From contig NZ_CANTKB010000013.1 of the NCBI RefSeq assembly GCF_947654165.1, positions 33,908 to 97,907 on the forward strand: DNA of 64,000 bases, in the 5' to 3' direction. Made by a program: the position numbers and the translations under genes. Every line of letters begins with the position of its first letter. Within the stretch, counting starts at the first letter, position 1. Origin of the DNA: an uncultured Blautia sp. (GTDB lineage: Bacteria; Bacillota; Clostridia; Lachnospirales; Lachnospiraceae). Shown one piece after another: positions 1 to 9,733 of this stretch. A model generated the notes under the pieces. It ran no database searches. It was not told the origin of the DNA and was given only the letters and a program-made list of their open reading frames with translations.

Positions 1-870
1 ATCCTGATTTTCCCTGGATAATGCAATTCCGTTTTTGATTCCGGCAAGATATTCTCTACCGAAGCCTTTTCTTGCAAAAAACAGTGCCTTACAGCTAAAT
101 CCCAGAAACAACAGAGGAAAATTCCAGATAATCTGCAGCAACGGCATATTTTTATATATCATATAAATATTATTTCTGGATGAATACCGTACTTTGAACA
201 GATTATACCTGGAACCGCTGGTTCCACTTCCCACATGATACACTCTGGCCTTGGGGCAGAACCAGTTCTCATATCCCAAAAGCCTTGCCCGGTATCCGAT
301 ATCCAGGTCTTCCAGATATGCAAAATGCACTTCATCAAAAAGACCTGTCTTTTCCAGCAGTCTCTTATCATAAATTGCCGCACCCGCACAGGCAGAAAAA
401 ACCCTTTTCTCTCTGTTATATCTTGTCTCCGGCTTTCCTTTTCCATCTGCAAAAGCCCACCCAAGAGCACAATAATAATTTCCCGCATCGTCTATTTTGT
501 CCCTGTCCTGTAATTTTAGCATCTTAGCCTGACAGGAAAAAGTCCCGGGATGCTCTTTCATAAAAGATACCAGATTCTTTAAAAAATACTTTTCTGCTAT
601 GGTATCATTATTCAGCAATACCACATAGGGGCTTTCGGATGCCTGAATTCCTGCATTGACACCTCCGCAGAACCCTCTATTTTCTTGCAATGTGAGAACA
701 TGCACTTCCGGATAATGCTCTCTGACATAGTCTGCACTGCCGTCTTCGGAACCATTATCTACCAGAATCACTTCAAAATCCCGGTACACCTGTCTTTTCA
801 TTGCATCCAGACAGTTTTTCAAATACTGTTTTCCGTTAAAATTCGGAATAATCACAGAAACTTCGTACAT
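1..870 (-). CDS. GT2 family glycosyltransferase (3' end beyond window)
   Basis: The frame opens with ATG at 870 and stays open to base 1, so 290 residues are visible and the C-terminus lies outside the window. It begins MYEVSVIIPNFNG, the start of a GT-A fold GT2 domain. LLNNDT follows as the DxD-like metal/nucleotide-sugar site, then a mid-domain GLFDE-HFAYLEDLDIGYRA stretch carrying the catalytic ED region. A hydrophobic stretch (LLQIIWNFPLLFLGF) near residues 240-260 resembles the membrane-associated tail of rhamnosyl- and galactofuranosyl-type transferases. It starts 15 bp after the stop of the double-domain GT at 886-2712, so the two are probably co-transcribed. The role is addition of a sugar to a surface polysaccharide; the sugar cannot be told from sequence. 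Confidence 0.85.
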   Translation of the reverse strand, partial: MYEVSVIIPNFNGKQYLKNCLDAMKRQVYRDFEVILVDNGSEDGSADYVREHYPEVHVLTLQENRGFCGGVNAGIQASESPYVVLLNNDTIAEKYFLKNLVSFMKEHPGTFSCQAKMLKLQDRDKIDDAGNYYCALGWAFADGKGKPETRYNREKRVFSACAGAAIYDKRLLEKTGLFDEVHFAYLEDLDIGYRARLLGYENWFCPKARVYHVGSGTSGSRYNLFKVRYSSRNNIYMIYKNMPLLQIIWNFPLLFLGFSCKALFFARKGFGREYLAGIKNGIALSRENQD

Positions 871-885
871 GGTACTTAATACCTT

Positions 886-2712
886 TCAGTCTTTTGGTCT
901 CAAAGAGTAGTTCCATTTTACCAGAGACAGATTCTTATTGTAATAGGGATCTCCTTTTTTCAGAAGTGTTTCCCATCTGCACCGCATAAATTCGATTTCT
1001 GACTGAAATCTTCTGACTTTTTCTTTGCTGTCCTCTGTTCCTCTGCTCTTCGATTCGTAATGATATAATTCTACATAGGGATCATACACAACCAGATACC
1101 CCTGCTCTCTCACTCTAAGGCAAAAATCTACGTCATTAAAAGCCACAGATAATGCTTCCTCGAACCCGTGAACTTCTTCAAACACTTGCCGTTTCACCAT
1201 CATACAGGCTGCGGTCACTGCACTTAAATCCTGGATAATGGATGCTTTATGCATATACCCGGAACGTTCTCTTGCCATATCTACGAACATATGCCCTGCA
1301 ATGCCCCCAATTCCGATGACTGTTCCTGCATGCTGAATGGTATTGTTTCCATAGTAGAGCTTTGCACCTACGATTGCCGTATCTTTTCTCTGGCAAAATC
1401 CCAGCATTTCTTCAATCCAGTCCGGGGTAATCACCTCTGTGTCATTGTTCAGGAAAAGGAGATATTCCCCTTTTGCTTTCGAAGCCGCATAGTTATTGAT
1501 TGCAGAATAATTAAAGGGATGTTTCCATCTTAAAAGGCGTACTTTCGGATTTTTGGAAAGTTCTTTGTAATAAGAAAAAATCTCACTGCCTGTACTATTA
1601 TTTTCTACAATTAAAATCTCGATATTCTGATACGTGGATTTTTCCAGAATCGAATGAACACATTTTTCCAGGTCCTCTCTGGCATCTTTATTGGGAATAA
1701 TGATGGAAACCAGGGGAGTTCCCTGAACCTGGTATTTCACTCTGTAAAATCCATAATCCTTCGTATGGCTTACCTGGCCTTTCAGACCACATCTGTGCAG
1801 ATTTGCCTCAACCGCACGCTTGCCTGCCTCAAAAGCATACAATTTACTCTCAGGATTGTCTGCGGTGGAAGACTGATGAGTCCTCCAATGGTACAGAATT
1901 TCCGGTATATGATGAATCTTTCCAGCCTGTTCCGTACAGCGGAAAATAAAGTCATGATCCTGGGCACCGTCAAAAGCACTTGAAAAACCACCGACTTTCT
2001 CAATCAGGATTCTTCTTGCCACAAAAAAGTGGCAGATATAATTGTTTGAGCGGAGCAGATCCGGACTGAAATCCGGCTTAAAATGCGGCTGGAAATGTTC
2101 CAGTCCATCTCCTCTGACTTTATCTTCATCTGTATATAACACGTCAATATCCGGCTCCTGTTCCAGTGCAGATGCGATTTCATACAGGGCATTTGGAGCA
2201 AGTAAGTCATCGTGATCCAGCAGTCCCACAAATTCACCGCCGGCCATAGCAATGGCTTCGTTGGTATTTCCTGCAATCCCCTGGTTTTTCTCTAACTTTT
2301 TCCACAAAATCCTGGAATCTCTGGAAGCATATTCTTTCAGCACATACTCCATAGAAGCATTCTCCGGGCTTGCATCTGCGATGCAAAGCTCCCAGTTATC
2401 GTAGGTCTGACCCAGAAGAGAGTCTATCATCTGGCGAAGGAAAACCTCCGGTGTCTGATAAGCCGGCACTACCACGCTGATTTTGGGAGCATACTTCCAT
2501 TTTCTCTTTTTCTGTTTTTCCAATTCTTCCACGGATGGAACATACGCATCATACCAGGGACCGTAAGGAACCTCTTCCGGTTCGAAACGCTCATGAAGTC
2601 TGACCCAGAATTCCTTGATTCCGTAATGTTTCAGATATCGTAATCCTTTTTGTATGGTATAGGGGGATAAACGGTTCAAAACCCTGCCCCATTCTATCTT
2701 TCCTGTTGGCAT
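886..2712 (-). CDS. Tandem-domain GT2 glycosyltransferase
   Basis: A protein of about 608 residues with two GT2 catalytic domains. The first begins near residue 78 (ISVVVPAYQTP) and has an LLDHDD metal site. The second begins near residue 345 (VSIIIPNKD) and has LFLNNDTEV. FDGAQDHDF and the C-terminal AFNDVDFCLRVRE are the acidic motifs of the two domains. The frame could start at GTG 2721, but AGG eight bases before ATG 2712 favours ATG. It is the shortest of three paralogues in this window (others at 4141 and 6602) and lacks their long N-terminal extension. Double-GT2 proteins of this kind extend rhamnan-like or other cell-wall polysaccharides at the cytoplasmic face of the membrane; the donor and linkage here are unknown. 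Confidence 0.88.
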   Translation of the reverse strand: MPTGKIEWGRVLNRLSPYTIQKGLRYLKHYGIKEFWVRLHERFEPEEVPYGPWYDAYVPSVEELEKQKKRKWKYAPKISVVVPAYQTPEVFLRQMIDSLLGQTYDNWELCIADASPENASMEYVLKEYASRDSRILWKKLEKNQGIAGNTNEAIAMAGGEFVGLLDHDDLLAPNALYEIASALEQEPDIDVLYTDEDKVRGDGLEHFQPHFKPDFSPDLLRSNNYICHFFVARRILIEKVGGFSSAFDGAQDHDFIFRCTEQAGKIHHIPEILYHWRTHQSSTADNPESKLYAFEAGKRAVEANLHRCGLKGQVSHTKDYGFYRVKYQVQGTPLVSIIIPNKDAREDLEKCVHSILEKSTYQNIEILIVENNSTGSEIFSYYKELSKNPKVRLLRWKHPFNYSAINNYAASKAKGEYLLFLNNDTEVITPDWIEEMLGFCQRKDTAIVGAKLYYGNNTIQHAGTVIGIGGIAGHMFVDMARERSGYMHKASIIQDLSAVTAACMMVKRQVFEEVHGFEEALSVAFNDVDFCLRVREQGYLVVYDPYVELYHYESKSRGTEDSKEKVRRFQSEIEFMRCRWETLLKKGDPYYNKNLSLVKWNYSLRPKD

Positions 2713-2771
2713 CACACACACCTGCCTTAGTTCTTCTATTTTCTTCTTGCACTATTTTACCATATTTTTTA

Positions 2772-2800
2772 TTTAAAGAAAACCTTTAATGTGTTATACT
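2772..2800 (+). promoter_or_regulatory. Probable sigma-A promoter of the DD-carboxypeptidase gene
   Basis: TTTAAA (2772-2777), a 17-bp spacer, then TATACT (2795-2800). The start point would fall near 2807, which rules out the ATG at 2789 as the translation start of the following gene. The -35 element is imperfect. Confidence 0.5.
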
Positions 2801-2830
2801 GGGGATATCTGCATGAAAGGAGAGAAACAG

Positions 2831-4069
2831 TTGAGACAAAAAAACTTAATTCTAAGACTATTGTGCCCCCTGCTGGCACTTTTATTAATTTTTCAGATGG
2901 CTGTTCCTGTGGCTGCCAAAGACTTCCCCAAAAGCTGGCCCACAGCACCTGAAATCGCTGATGAAACCGGTATTTTAATGGAAGCCTCCACCGGGCAGAT
3001 TCTCTTCGACAAAGGGATGGATGAAGTCCGTTATCCTGCCAGCACTACAAAGGTGATGACCGCCTTGCTGATTCTGGAAAATATCGAGGACTTAAATGAA
3101 ATTATTACTTTTACAGATGTGATCACCCCGGATTTGGAACCCGGAAATTCTACCATAGATGCTAAAGTAGGCGAACAGCTCACTGTAGAACAGTGTCTCT
3201 ATGCCATTATGCTGGCCTCTGCTAACGAAGTCTGTACTCAGATGGCGGTCCGGGTAGCCGGCTCTGTGAGCAATTTCACCGCTATGATGAATAAGAGAGC
3301 GGCTGAACTTGGCTGTGAAAATACACACTTTGTCAATGCCAATGGTCTCCCGGATCCGAATCACTACACTACTGCCCATGACCTGGCAAGAATTCTTGCT
3401 GCAGCCGTGGCAAATGAGGATTTCTGCAAAATTTCCGGTGCTGCCCAATACACCATTCCTGCCACAAATAAAACAACGGCTCCAAGAAATCTGACGAATA
3501 CTAATGCTCTTATAGCAGAGGGTGATTCTCATTACGAAGGTGTGATTGCCGGAAAGACAGGACATACCGAAGCTGCCAGAAATACCCTGGTCACCGCTGC
3601 AAGACGTGACAATATGACGCTGATCTGCGTTGTGATGCGTTCCGAAGGGAAAGAGCGTTTTATAGATACCACAGCCTTGTTTGACTATGGATTTGACCAG
3701 TTCCACATGGACCCTGTGTACTGGATGGATGAAGAAACCCCTGCCGGATATGCAGTACTGCCAAACAGTGTCACCCCGGGCTGCATGGCTATTGCAGAAG
3801 AAGATTCCTCGGATATGCGTACCAGGACTTATTCCTATCAGGGAGTTGAAATTCTGAAGGTTCATACCACACTGCCTATGGAAGTGAAATCACGTACTAC
3901 TTCTGATATGTCAATGCTGGAAACAGGAATGTCTGAAATCCGGATTGGGTCTTCTGTTGTATTCCCTGTCATGATGGTACTGCTGGCTGTACTGATTATC
4001 GTACTGACCGCTGTGATCATTAAGGCTGTGCTGGATTCTAAGAGGTCCAAAAGGAAGAAAAAAATTTAA
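2831..4069 (+). CDS. D-alanyl-D-alanine carboxypeptidase (penicillin-binding protein 5 type)
   Basis: A class A low-molecular-weight PBP that trims the terminal D-Ala from peptidoglycan stem peptides. All three active-site motifs are visible: STTK (Ser71/Lys74 in the numbering used here), SAN (130-132) and KTG (242-244). I chose TTG at 2831 because AAGGAGAG lies eight bases upstream and the product then starts with a clean signal peptide (MRQKNLILRLL...AVPVAAKD). ATGs at 2813 and 2789 are in frame, but the Shine-Dalgarno is downstream of both and the 2789 codon precedes the predicted transcript start. A single C-terminal transmembrane helix followed by a lysine/arginine tail anchors the enzyme. 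It is a lone plus-strand gene between two minus-strand glycosyltransferases. Confidence 0.93.
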   Translation: MRQKNLILRLLCPLLALLLIFQMAVPVAAKDFPKSWPTAPEIADETGILMEASTGQILFDKGMDEVRYPASTTKVMTALLILENIEDLNEIITFTDVITPDLEPGNSTIDAKVGEQLTVEQCLYAIMLASANEVCTQMAVRVAGSVSNFTAMMNKRAAELGCENTHFVNANGLPDPNHYTTAHDLARILAAAVANEDFCKISGAAQYTIPATNKTTAPRNLTNTNALIAEGDSHYEGVIAGKTGHTEAARNTLVTAARRDNMTLICVVMRSEGKERFIDTTALFDYGFDQFHMDPVYWMDEETPAGYAVLPNSVTPGCMAIAEEDSSDMRTRTYSYQGVEILKVHTTLPMEVKSRTTSDMSMLETGMSEIRIGSSVVFPVMMVLLAVLIIVLTAVIIKAVLDSKRSKRKKKI

Positions 4070-4091
4070 GTATGGAAAGAAGTATAAATTC

Positions 4092-4143
4092 AAAAAAGCC
4101 GTTGCATAAAGTACACAATTACTTTATGCAACAGCTTTTTTTA
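4092..4143. terminator. Bidirectional terminator between convergent genes
   Basis: A long hairpin: AAAAAGC(C)GTTGCATAAAGTA pairs with TACTTTATGCAAC(A)GCTTTTT, with an A tract on one side and a T tract on the other. It serves both the carboxypeptidase (plus) and the glycosyltransferase ending at 4141 (minus). Confidence 0.85.
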
Positions 4144-6558
4144 TTCTCCTAAAGAACAGTCACTTCTGCGAAGTGTAAGATTTGGATTATAGTAGGGATC
4201 TCCCGATTCCAGAATGTCTTTCCACCGTGTCTTAAATAATTTTGCTTCTTCTTTGAATCTGATTTTATTTTTCTTGCTTGTCTCATAGCCTCTTGTGAGG
4301 GATTCGTGATGATACAACTGTGCGTAATTTTGGAACACCACCAGTTTTCCAGTCTCTCTCACTCGCAGACAGAAATCAACATCATTGAAAGCAACCTGAA
4401 ACGCTTCATCCATGCCTCCCACCTGCTGATAGATTTCTTTCTTTACCATCATACAGGCTGCAGTCACAGCACTCAAATCCTGCGTAGAATGAGCTCTTCC
4501 TGCATAGACAAACTGCTTTTCCGGACTGTTATAAAACAGGTGACCTGCTGTACCGGAAGGTCCTAAACCTATGATTACACCTGCATGCTGAATCCTTTCA
4601 TTTGGAAACAGAAGTTTTGCTCCTACAATTCCCACATCTTCTCTCTGGCAATAACTCAGCATTTCTTCGATCCAATCCTCTGTTTTAACTTCAATATCAT
4701 TGTTTAAAAGAAGAAGATATTGTCCTTTTGCATGTTCTGCTGCAAAATTATTAATAGATGAATAATTAAATTCATTTTTCCAATTCAGTACGCGGACATT
4801 TTCATGAGCTGATTCCAGTTCTTTGTAATATGCAAAAGTTTCCTGTTCTGTACTGTTATTTTCCACGATCAGAATTTCTATATTCTGGTAACTGGATTTC
4901 TGAAGTACGGACTCCACACACTTCTGCAAATCTTTTTTGTGATCTTTATTAGGGATCAGAATCGATACCAACGGATTTCCCTCTACAAATAATTTTGTTC
5001 TGTACCGACCCCACTGCTCTGTTTCACCTACATTGGGAGCCATGGTCACTTCTGCCTTTATTCCCATTCTCTCATAATGTGCCTGGACAGCCGCTCTTCC
5101 TGCTTCATAGGCATAGGTCTTGCTCTCCGGATTCCCCGCTGTTGATGCCGGATGATTTCTCCAATGGTAGAGAACCTTGGGCACATGGCGAATCTTCTCT
5201 GCCTTCTCACAGCAACGAAGGATAAAGTCGTAATCCTGAGCACCGTCAAATTCACTTCTCAGCATTCCGACCTGCTCCATGATCGTACGTTTCACTACAA
5301 AAATATGACAGATATAATTATTACTTCTTAATAAATCCAGATCAAAATCCGGTTTAAAATGCGGATCAAAATATCTTCCACCATCCATGGTCACTTTGTC
5401 TTCATCCGTATAGACTACATCGGTTCCCGGATGTTCATTGATTTCCCGAACAATTTCAAACAACGCATCCGGTGCAAGGGTATCATCATGGTCAGAAAAC
5501 ATAATAAATTCCCCTGTTGCCATCTTGATCGCCTCATTGGTGTTCTCGGAAATTCCTGCATTATTTTCCAAAAGACGATACTCAATTCTGCTGTCCTTTC
5601 CGTAATGCTCCCGTATATAGTCCCCTGTTTTGGGATTATCACTTCCGTCAGCCAGACACAACTGGAAATTTCTGTAGGTCTGAGCCTGTACAGAATCCAA
5701 TAATTCTTTCAGATATGGAATTGGAGTATTGTACAGAGGAATCACAATACTGATCAATGGCTCATAAGCAAAGGCTATTCCTCTCTGTTTCTCCAACTCC
5801 TGCTGAGAAGCCATGTGCTTTGGATACCATTTATTATAGAGACTTGGACGATTCCTGTATCCTTCTGCCTTCTGTACTACTTTTTTTACGAATTCTACCG
5901 CACCATAATTTTTCAGGTAACGAACACCTTTTTCGCAATAATTCCCTGCTTTTTCTCCCATTCGCTTGTGTTTCTGCAAGCTGATATAGCGAATCGTGCG
6001 TCTGTTCCTGGCGGCAAACACGACTCTTAATCCTTTTTCATTTTCTATAGGTACTTCTATAAAAAAGCCACACTGTTTGCCTATCTCAAACTCGTGATAC
6101 AAGGTTCTTACTTCCGGACGATATACCCTCTCCATGGAAAATTTCATTCTTTCTTTGTCTTCATTCTCCACATAAATCTCCAGAGGTTCCTGATATGCCG
6201 CCCAGCCGCTGATGGTACACTTGTGAGTCCGAACATTTACTTCAGAATAATCAATACAGTACTGAGGCATATTCTGTTTTTTTAATATTTTACTCAATTT
6301 TTCAGAATACCAGAGAACTTTTCTTTCCCCTCTTTCAGCATAAACAGACAGCTTTTTATATTGCCCGGCATTTTCCGGTAAAAGAATTCCAATTTCTATT
6401 TCTTCTCCGTTTAAAGAAAGCTGAATTTCATTTACAGGCTCTTTATCCAGAAAAATTTTAGGCAAATAACCTTCTTTCCATGTTCCCTGTATCAGATACT
6501 GATTGCTGTTTATTAAATTAAAACGTTCTTTTTCTGCTCTCATGATTTCTTGTTCCAT
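4141..6558 (-). CDS. Tandem-domain GT2 glycosyltransferase with N-terminal accessory domain
   Basis: About 805 residues. Two GT2 domains follow an N-terminal region of about 250 residues: the first starts with ISIVIPLYNT (DHDD metal site) and the second with SILIPNKD (LLLNNDIEV). FDGAQDYDFILRC and AFNDVDFCLRVRE mark the acidic motifs. The N-terminal region holds a copy of a small motif set (GWA, then RPEV, then CGF) that occurs twice in the neighbour at 6602. I chose ATG 6558 because AAGGAG lies six bases upstream; the in-frame ATG at 6579 has no ribosome site. It belongs with the ABC exporter operon upstream and probably builds the exported glycan. The sugar is not predictable. Confidence 0.88.
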   Translation of the reverse strand: MEQEIMRAEKERFNLINSNQYLIQGTWKEGYLPKIFLDKEPVNEIQLSLNGEEIEIGILLPENAGQYKKLSVYAERGERKVLWYSEKLSKILKKQNMPQYCIDYSEVNVRTHKCTISGWAAYQEPLEIYVENEDKERMKFSMERVYRPEVRTLYHEFEIGKQCGFFIEVPIENEKGLRVVFAARNRRTIRYISLQKHKRMGEKAGNYCEKGVRYLKNYGAVEFVKKVVQKAEGYRNRPSLYNKWYPKHMASQQELEKQRGIAFAYEPLISIVIPLYNTPIPYLKELLDSVQAQTYRNFQLCLADGSDNPKTGDYIREHYGKDSRIEYRLLENNAGISENTNEAIKMATGEFIMFSDHDDTLAPDALFEIVREINEHPGTDVVYTDEDKVTMDGGRYFDPHFKPDFDLDLLRSNNYICHIFVVKRTIMEQVGMLRSEFDGAQDYDFILRCCEKAEKIRHVPKVLYHWRNHPASTAGNPESKTYAYEAGRAAVQAHYERMGIKAEVTMAPNVGETEQWGRYRTKLFVEGNPLVSILIPNKDHKKDLQKCVESVLQKSSYQNIEILIVENNSTEQETFAYYKELESAHENVRVLNWKNEFNYSSINNFAAEHAKGQYLLLLNNDIEVKTEDWIEEMLSYCQREDVGIVGAKLLFPNERIQHAGVIIGLGPSGTAGHLFYNSPEKQFVYAGRAHSTQDLSAVTAACMMVKKEIYQQVGGMDEAFQVAFNDVDFCLRVRETGKLVVFQNYAQLYHHESLTRGYETSKKNKIRFKEEAKLFKTRWKDILESGDPYYNPNLTLRRSDCSLGE

Positions 6559-6601
6559 GAAATTCTCCTTCCGAGTCATAGTATCAGCCTTTTACCACTG
6601 C

Positions 6602-9085
6602 TTACCATCTCAAGGAGCAGTCTTTGCGGTTTAAGGCCAGGTTTGGGTTATAATAAGGATCCTCTTTTTCCAGAACTGCTTTCCAACGAGTTTTAAATAA
6701 CTCAGTCTCTTTCTGGAATCTTTCCTGCTGTTCTTCTTTATCTTCCTTATTTTTAAACCTTGACTCATAATGATATAATTCAGCAAAAGCATGCATCACG
6801 ATTTCTTTGCCAAGTTCACCTGCCCGCAGACAGTAATCTACATCACTGTAATGTTCTTCAAATTTCTCATCAAATCCCTGGATTTCATCATGGACACACT
6901 TCTTTACCATCATGCAGGCTTTTGTCACAGCACTGACATTCTGAATGGAATTTGTTCTCCCTCCACAGGTAAGAATCTCTCTGTCTGCCCCCTGGAGTAC
7001 ATAATCAGCTGCATGACTCTCTCCCATTCCAAGAACAATTCCCGCATGCTGAACCGTATCATTTGGATAATAAAGCTTTGCTCCTACGATACCTATCGTC
7101 TCCTGCTGGCAATAGCCAAGCATCTCCTCCATCCAGTCCGGAGTAATTACTTCTACGTCATTATCCAAAAACAGCAGATATTCTCCTTTTGCCTGGGCCG
7201 CCGCAAAATTATACATCGCAGCTGGATTAAAATCCTTTTTCCAATATAAAACCCTTAAATTCTTTCTGCTGTATTCTGCCTGTGTATAGTAAGCAAAGGT
7301 CTCCTGTTTTTCGCTGCTGCCCTCTACCACAAGCACTTCAAAATTTTGATACGTACTTTTTTCATAAATGGATTTCAAGCAGCGATCCAAATCATCTACA
7401 TGATCTTTATTAGGAATAATAATCGAAACCATTGGCTCTCCATTTACCAGCAATTTGGCACGGTATCTTCCCCAGAACGGTGTCATAGTCACTTCCGCTG
7501 CAATATGCATCCGCTCAAAATGAGCCTCCAGTGCCTTTCGGCCATTTTCATAGGCATACATCTTGCTTGCTGGATTTCCTGCAGTGGAATTAGGGTGTGA
7601 ACGCCAATGATACAAAACCTTAGGCACATGATAAATGCTCGCAGCCTTTTCGCAGCAGCGAAGAATAAAGTCATAATCCTGGGCACCGTCAAACTCTTTT
7701 CGGAATTCTCCGATTTCGTCCACTATCTTTTTCGCCACCACAAAAATATGGCAGATATAATTATTGCTTCTGATAACACTCCAGTTAAAATCCGGCTTAA
7801 AATGAGGATCAAAATATTCTTTTCCATCCATCGTGACTTTATCTTCATCTGTATAGATAATATCTGGTTTTTTATCACTGTTAATGGCTTTTACAATCTC
7901 ATAAAGAGCATTTCTTTCCAATACATCATCATGATCACTGAGCATAATATACTCACCTTTTGCAAGATGAAGTGCCTGGTTGGTATTTTCTGAAATACCG
8001 CCGTTCTTCTTCAGACGCTCATAGGTAATGCGATTCTCTTTTCCATAATTCTCCTCCAGATATCTCTGCACCTGGTCTTTCGGACTTCCGTCTGCCAGAC
8101 ATAGCTGCCAGTTCGGATAGGTCTGTCCAATAATAGATTGGAGCAATTCTTCCAGATAAGATAACGGTGTGTTGTAAAGAGGAATAACAATGCTGATCAA
8201 TGGCTCATATGCAAAATGTTCTCTTGCCTCCTGACGCAGTTCCGCCTTGGTTACCTTATGTAGTTTTGCCCAATATCCATATCCCATTCCTGAAGGATTC
8301 ACATGTTTATCTAACTCTTTCCTAAATTCCCGATATCCATGCCTTGACAAAAACAAAAGATTTTGTTTCCATTGTTTTGGTCCTAACTGTTTATAATATT
8401 TTCCAAAAGTACTGTTTTCAAAATTCATTCTTCTGGCTGATAAACTATATTTTGCCTCCGAATTTTCTTCCTGAAACAGCAGTATGAGGTTCCCCTTGGA
8501 CAGATGTTTTTTGGGAATCTGAATTTGGAAACCACATTCTACACTTTTATCTATGGAAAAAATACAATTTACGTCTGGTCTTTCTTCCTGCTCAATCTCA
8601 CATTTTATCTCTTTGCCATTGCTGTCCCATACGGTGACTGGACATTTCCTGTTTTTATATAATGCCCATCCTTTGACACGAACCATATCTTCCAAAATGG
8701 CAGCACTGTCTATATTATACTTAATAAGGCTTTTCTCATATAATTTCTGAATCTTTGAAAATTTCTCTTTATATACCTCAATGGTTTCTACCGAATCTGT
8801 GAAAGAAAGTTCCAACTCCTCAAAAGAATTCCAAAGTTTGGAGATATCTTTGATATAAATAACAAATCCCAGTTTCACAGAATCATCCTCAAGCCTCAGT
8901 GCTTTCTGAACATCAGGACGCTTCACATTGACCATCTTATAAGGGATATCCTGTTTTCTGTCAGCCTTTACCACTGCTGTAATTTCACGGCCTTTTTTGC
9001 TGTATATCCATCCTCTTATTTCAAATCGGTCTTTACCTGAATGGTTCATTTCTGCTTTATCAATACAGCATCGCATTGTACTCAT
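6602..9085 (-). CDS. Tandem-domain GT2 glycosyltransferase with duplicated N-terminal domain
   Basis: An 827-residue protein, the largest of the three paralogues. Residues about 1-250 contain two copies of a roughly 90-residue module, each with a GW(I/A)-Y-K start, RPDV in the middle and (C/L)GF-I-I at the end. GT2 domain 1 (ISIVIPLYNT, LSDHDD) and domain 2 (SIIIPNKD, LFLDNDVEV) follow. The start ATG at 9085 has AGGAG seven bases upstream. It lies 24 bp after the membrane-protein gene at 9110 and 43 bp before the next GT, in the exporter operon. The second domain has HYSDVDYCLRAGE where its paralogues have AFNDVDFCLRVRE, so catalytic acidic residues are kept. Confidence 0.88.
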   Translation of the reverse strand: MSTMRCCIDKAEMNHSGKDRFEIRGWIYSKKGREITAVVKADRKQDIPYKMVNVKRPDVQKALRLEDDSVKLGFVIYIKDISKLWNSFEELELSFTDSVETIEVYKEKFSKIQKLYEKSLIKYNIDSAAILEDMVRVKGWALYKNRKCPVTVWDSNGKEIKCEIEQEERPDVNCIFSIDKSVECGFQIQIPKKHLSKGNLILLFQEENSEAKYSLSARRMNFENSTFGKYYKQLGPKQWKQNLLFLSRHGYREFRKELDKHVNPSGMGYGYWAKLHKVTKAELRQEAREHFAYEPLISIVIPLYNTPLSYLEELLQSIIGQTYPNWQLCLADGSPKDQVQRYLEENYGKENRITYERLKKNGGISENTNQALHLAKGEYIMLSDHDDVLERNALYEIVKAINSDKKPDIIYTDEDKVTMDGKEYFDPHFKPDFNWSVIRSNNYICHIFVVAKKIVDEIGEFRKEFDGAQDYDFILRCCEKAASIYHVPKVLYHWRSHPNSTAGNPASKMYAYENGRKALEAHFERMHIAAEVTMTPFWGRYRAKLLVNGEPMVSIIIPNKDHVDDLDRCLKSIYEKSTYQNFEVLVVEGSSEKQETFAYYTQAEYSRKNLRVLYWKKDFNPAAMYNFAAAQAKGEYLLFLDNDVEVITPDWMEEMLGYCQQETIGIVGAKLYYPNDTVQHAGIVLGMGESHAADYVLQGADREILTCGGRTNSIQNVSAVTKACMMVKKCVHDEIQGFDEKFEEHYSDVDYCLRAGELGKEIVMHAFAELYHYESRFKNKEDKEEQQERFQKETELFKTRWKAVLEKEDPYYNPNLALNRKDCSLRW

Positions 9086-9109
9086 TTTGATTCTCCTTTT
9101 AAAATCACA

Positions 9110-9718
9110 TTATTTAAAAAGTCTGTACAAAAATCTCATAAACAAAATAACATACAGAGCAAATACTAAAAAGACACAAAATGTCTCAAAATCAAATCGG
9201 TTTGTCACGGTCTTCAGAATCAGCGTTCCGTCTTCTACTTCTTCCCCTGCTACTTCCAGAGAAGTATACTCTTCACGATTTTTTTCGTATGCAAATCCTA
9301 TTCCTATAGCAGTTCCCATCGGAACATTGCTGACCACTGTTAATTCAAAGCGTTTATCTTTGCAATTTTCAATTCTCTCAAATGGAATTTCAAAAAATTT
9401 ACTGTTTTTTACTTCTTTCCCTTCTGCCTCTCCTGATGCTGCTACCTCTCCTGTGGAAAGATTTTTCAAACTATAGCTCAACAGTATCTGTTCTGCGGAC
9501 TCTGTCACCGTGCTTTTTATCCTGATTCCGTCTAAATGTTCCTCTGCACAGACAAATTCCTGCTTCACACCCAAGTCTGTCAGGATTCCGGTATTTCCAT
9601 ACTCAGATGGGTCTATCTCTGTATTATAAATGTTGTGAACTTTTGCAATATGGGCATACAGAAAAGCTGCCGCCACAAGAATTATCACACCCATTAATTT
9701 TTTCAACTTTTTTTTCAT
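9110..9718 (-). CDS. Unknown two-helix membrane protein in polysaccharide export operon
   Basis: A 202-residue protein I do not recognise. It has an N-terminal transmembrane helix (residues about 8-24, GVIILVAAAFLYAHI), an extracytoplasmic region of about 150 residues predicted rich in beta strands, and a C-terminal helix (VFALYVILFMRFLYRLFK). AGGTGAG precedes the ATG at 9718. It lies between the ABC ATPase (15 bp upstream) and the GT at 6602 (24 bp downstream), so it is almost certainly co-expressed with the exporter. Topology suggests an extracellular-facing domain that could contact the polymer or anchor the synthase; that is inference from position only. Confidence 0.7.
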   Translation of the reverse strand: MKKKLKKLMGVIILVAAAFLYAHIAKVHNIYNTEIDPSEYGNTGILTDLGVKQEFVCAEEHLDGIRIKSTVTESAEQILLSYSLKNLSTGEVAASGEAEGKEVKNSKFFEIPFERIENCKDKRFELTVVSNVPMGTAIGIGFAYEKNREEYTSLEVAGEEVEDGTLILKTVTNRFDFETFCVFLVFALYVILFMRFLYRLFK

Positions 9719-9733
9719 TTTTTCTCACCTTAT

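Noticed and set aside
3092..3865. 257-codon minus-strand open frame antisense to the DD-carboxypeptidase
   Set aside because: It overlaps the intact carboxypeptidase completely and shows no protein family features.
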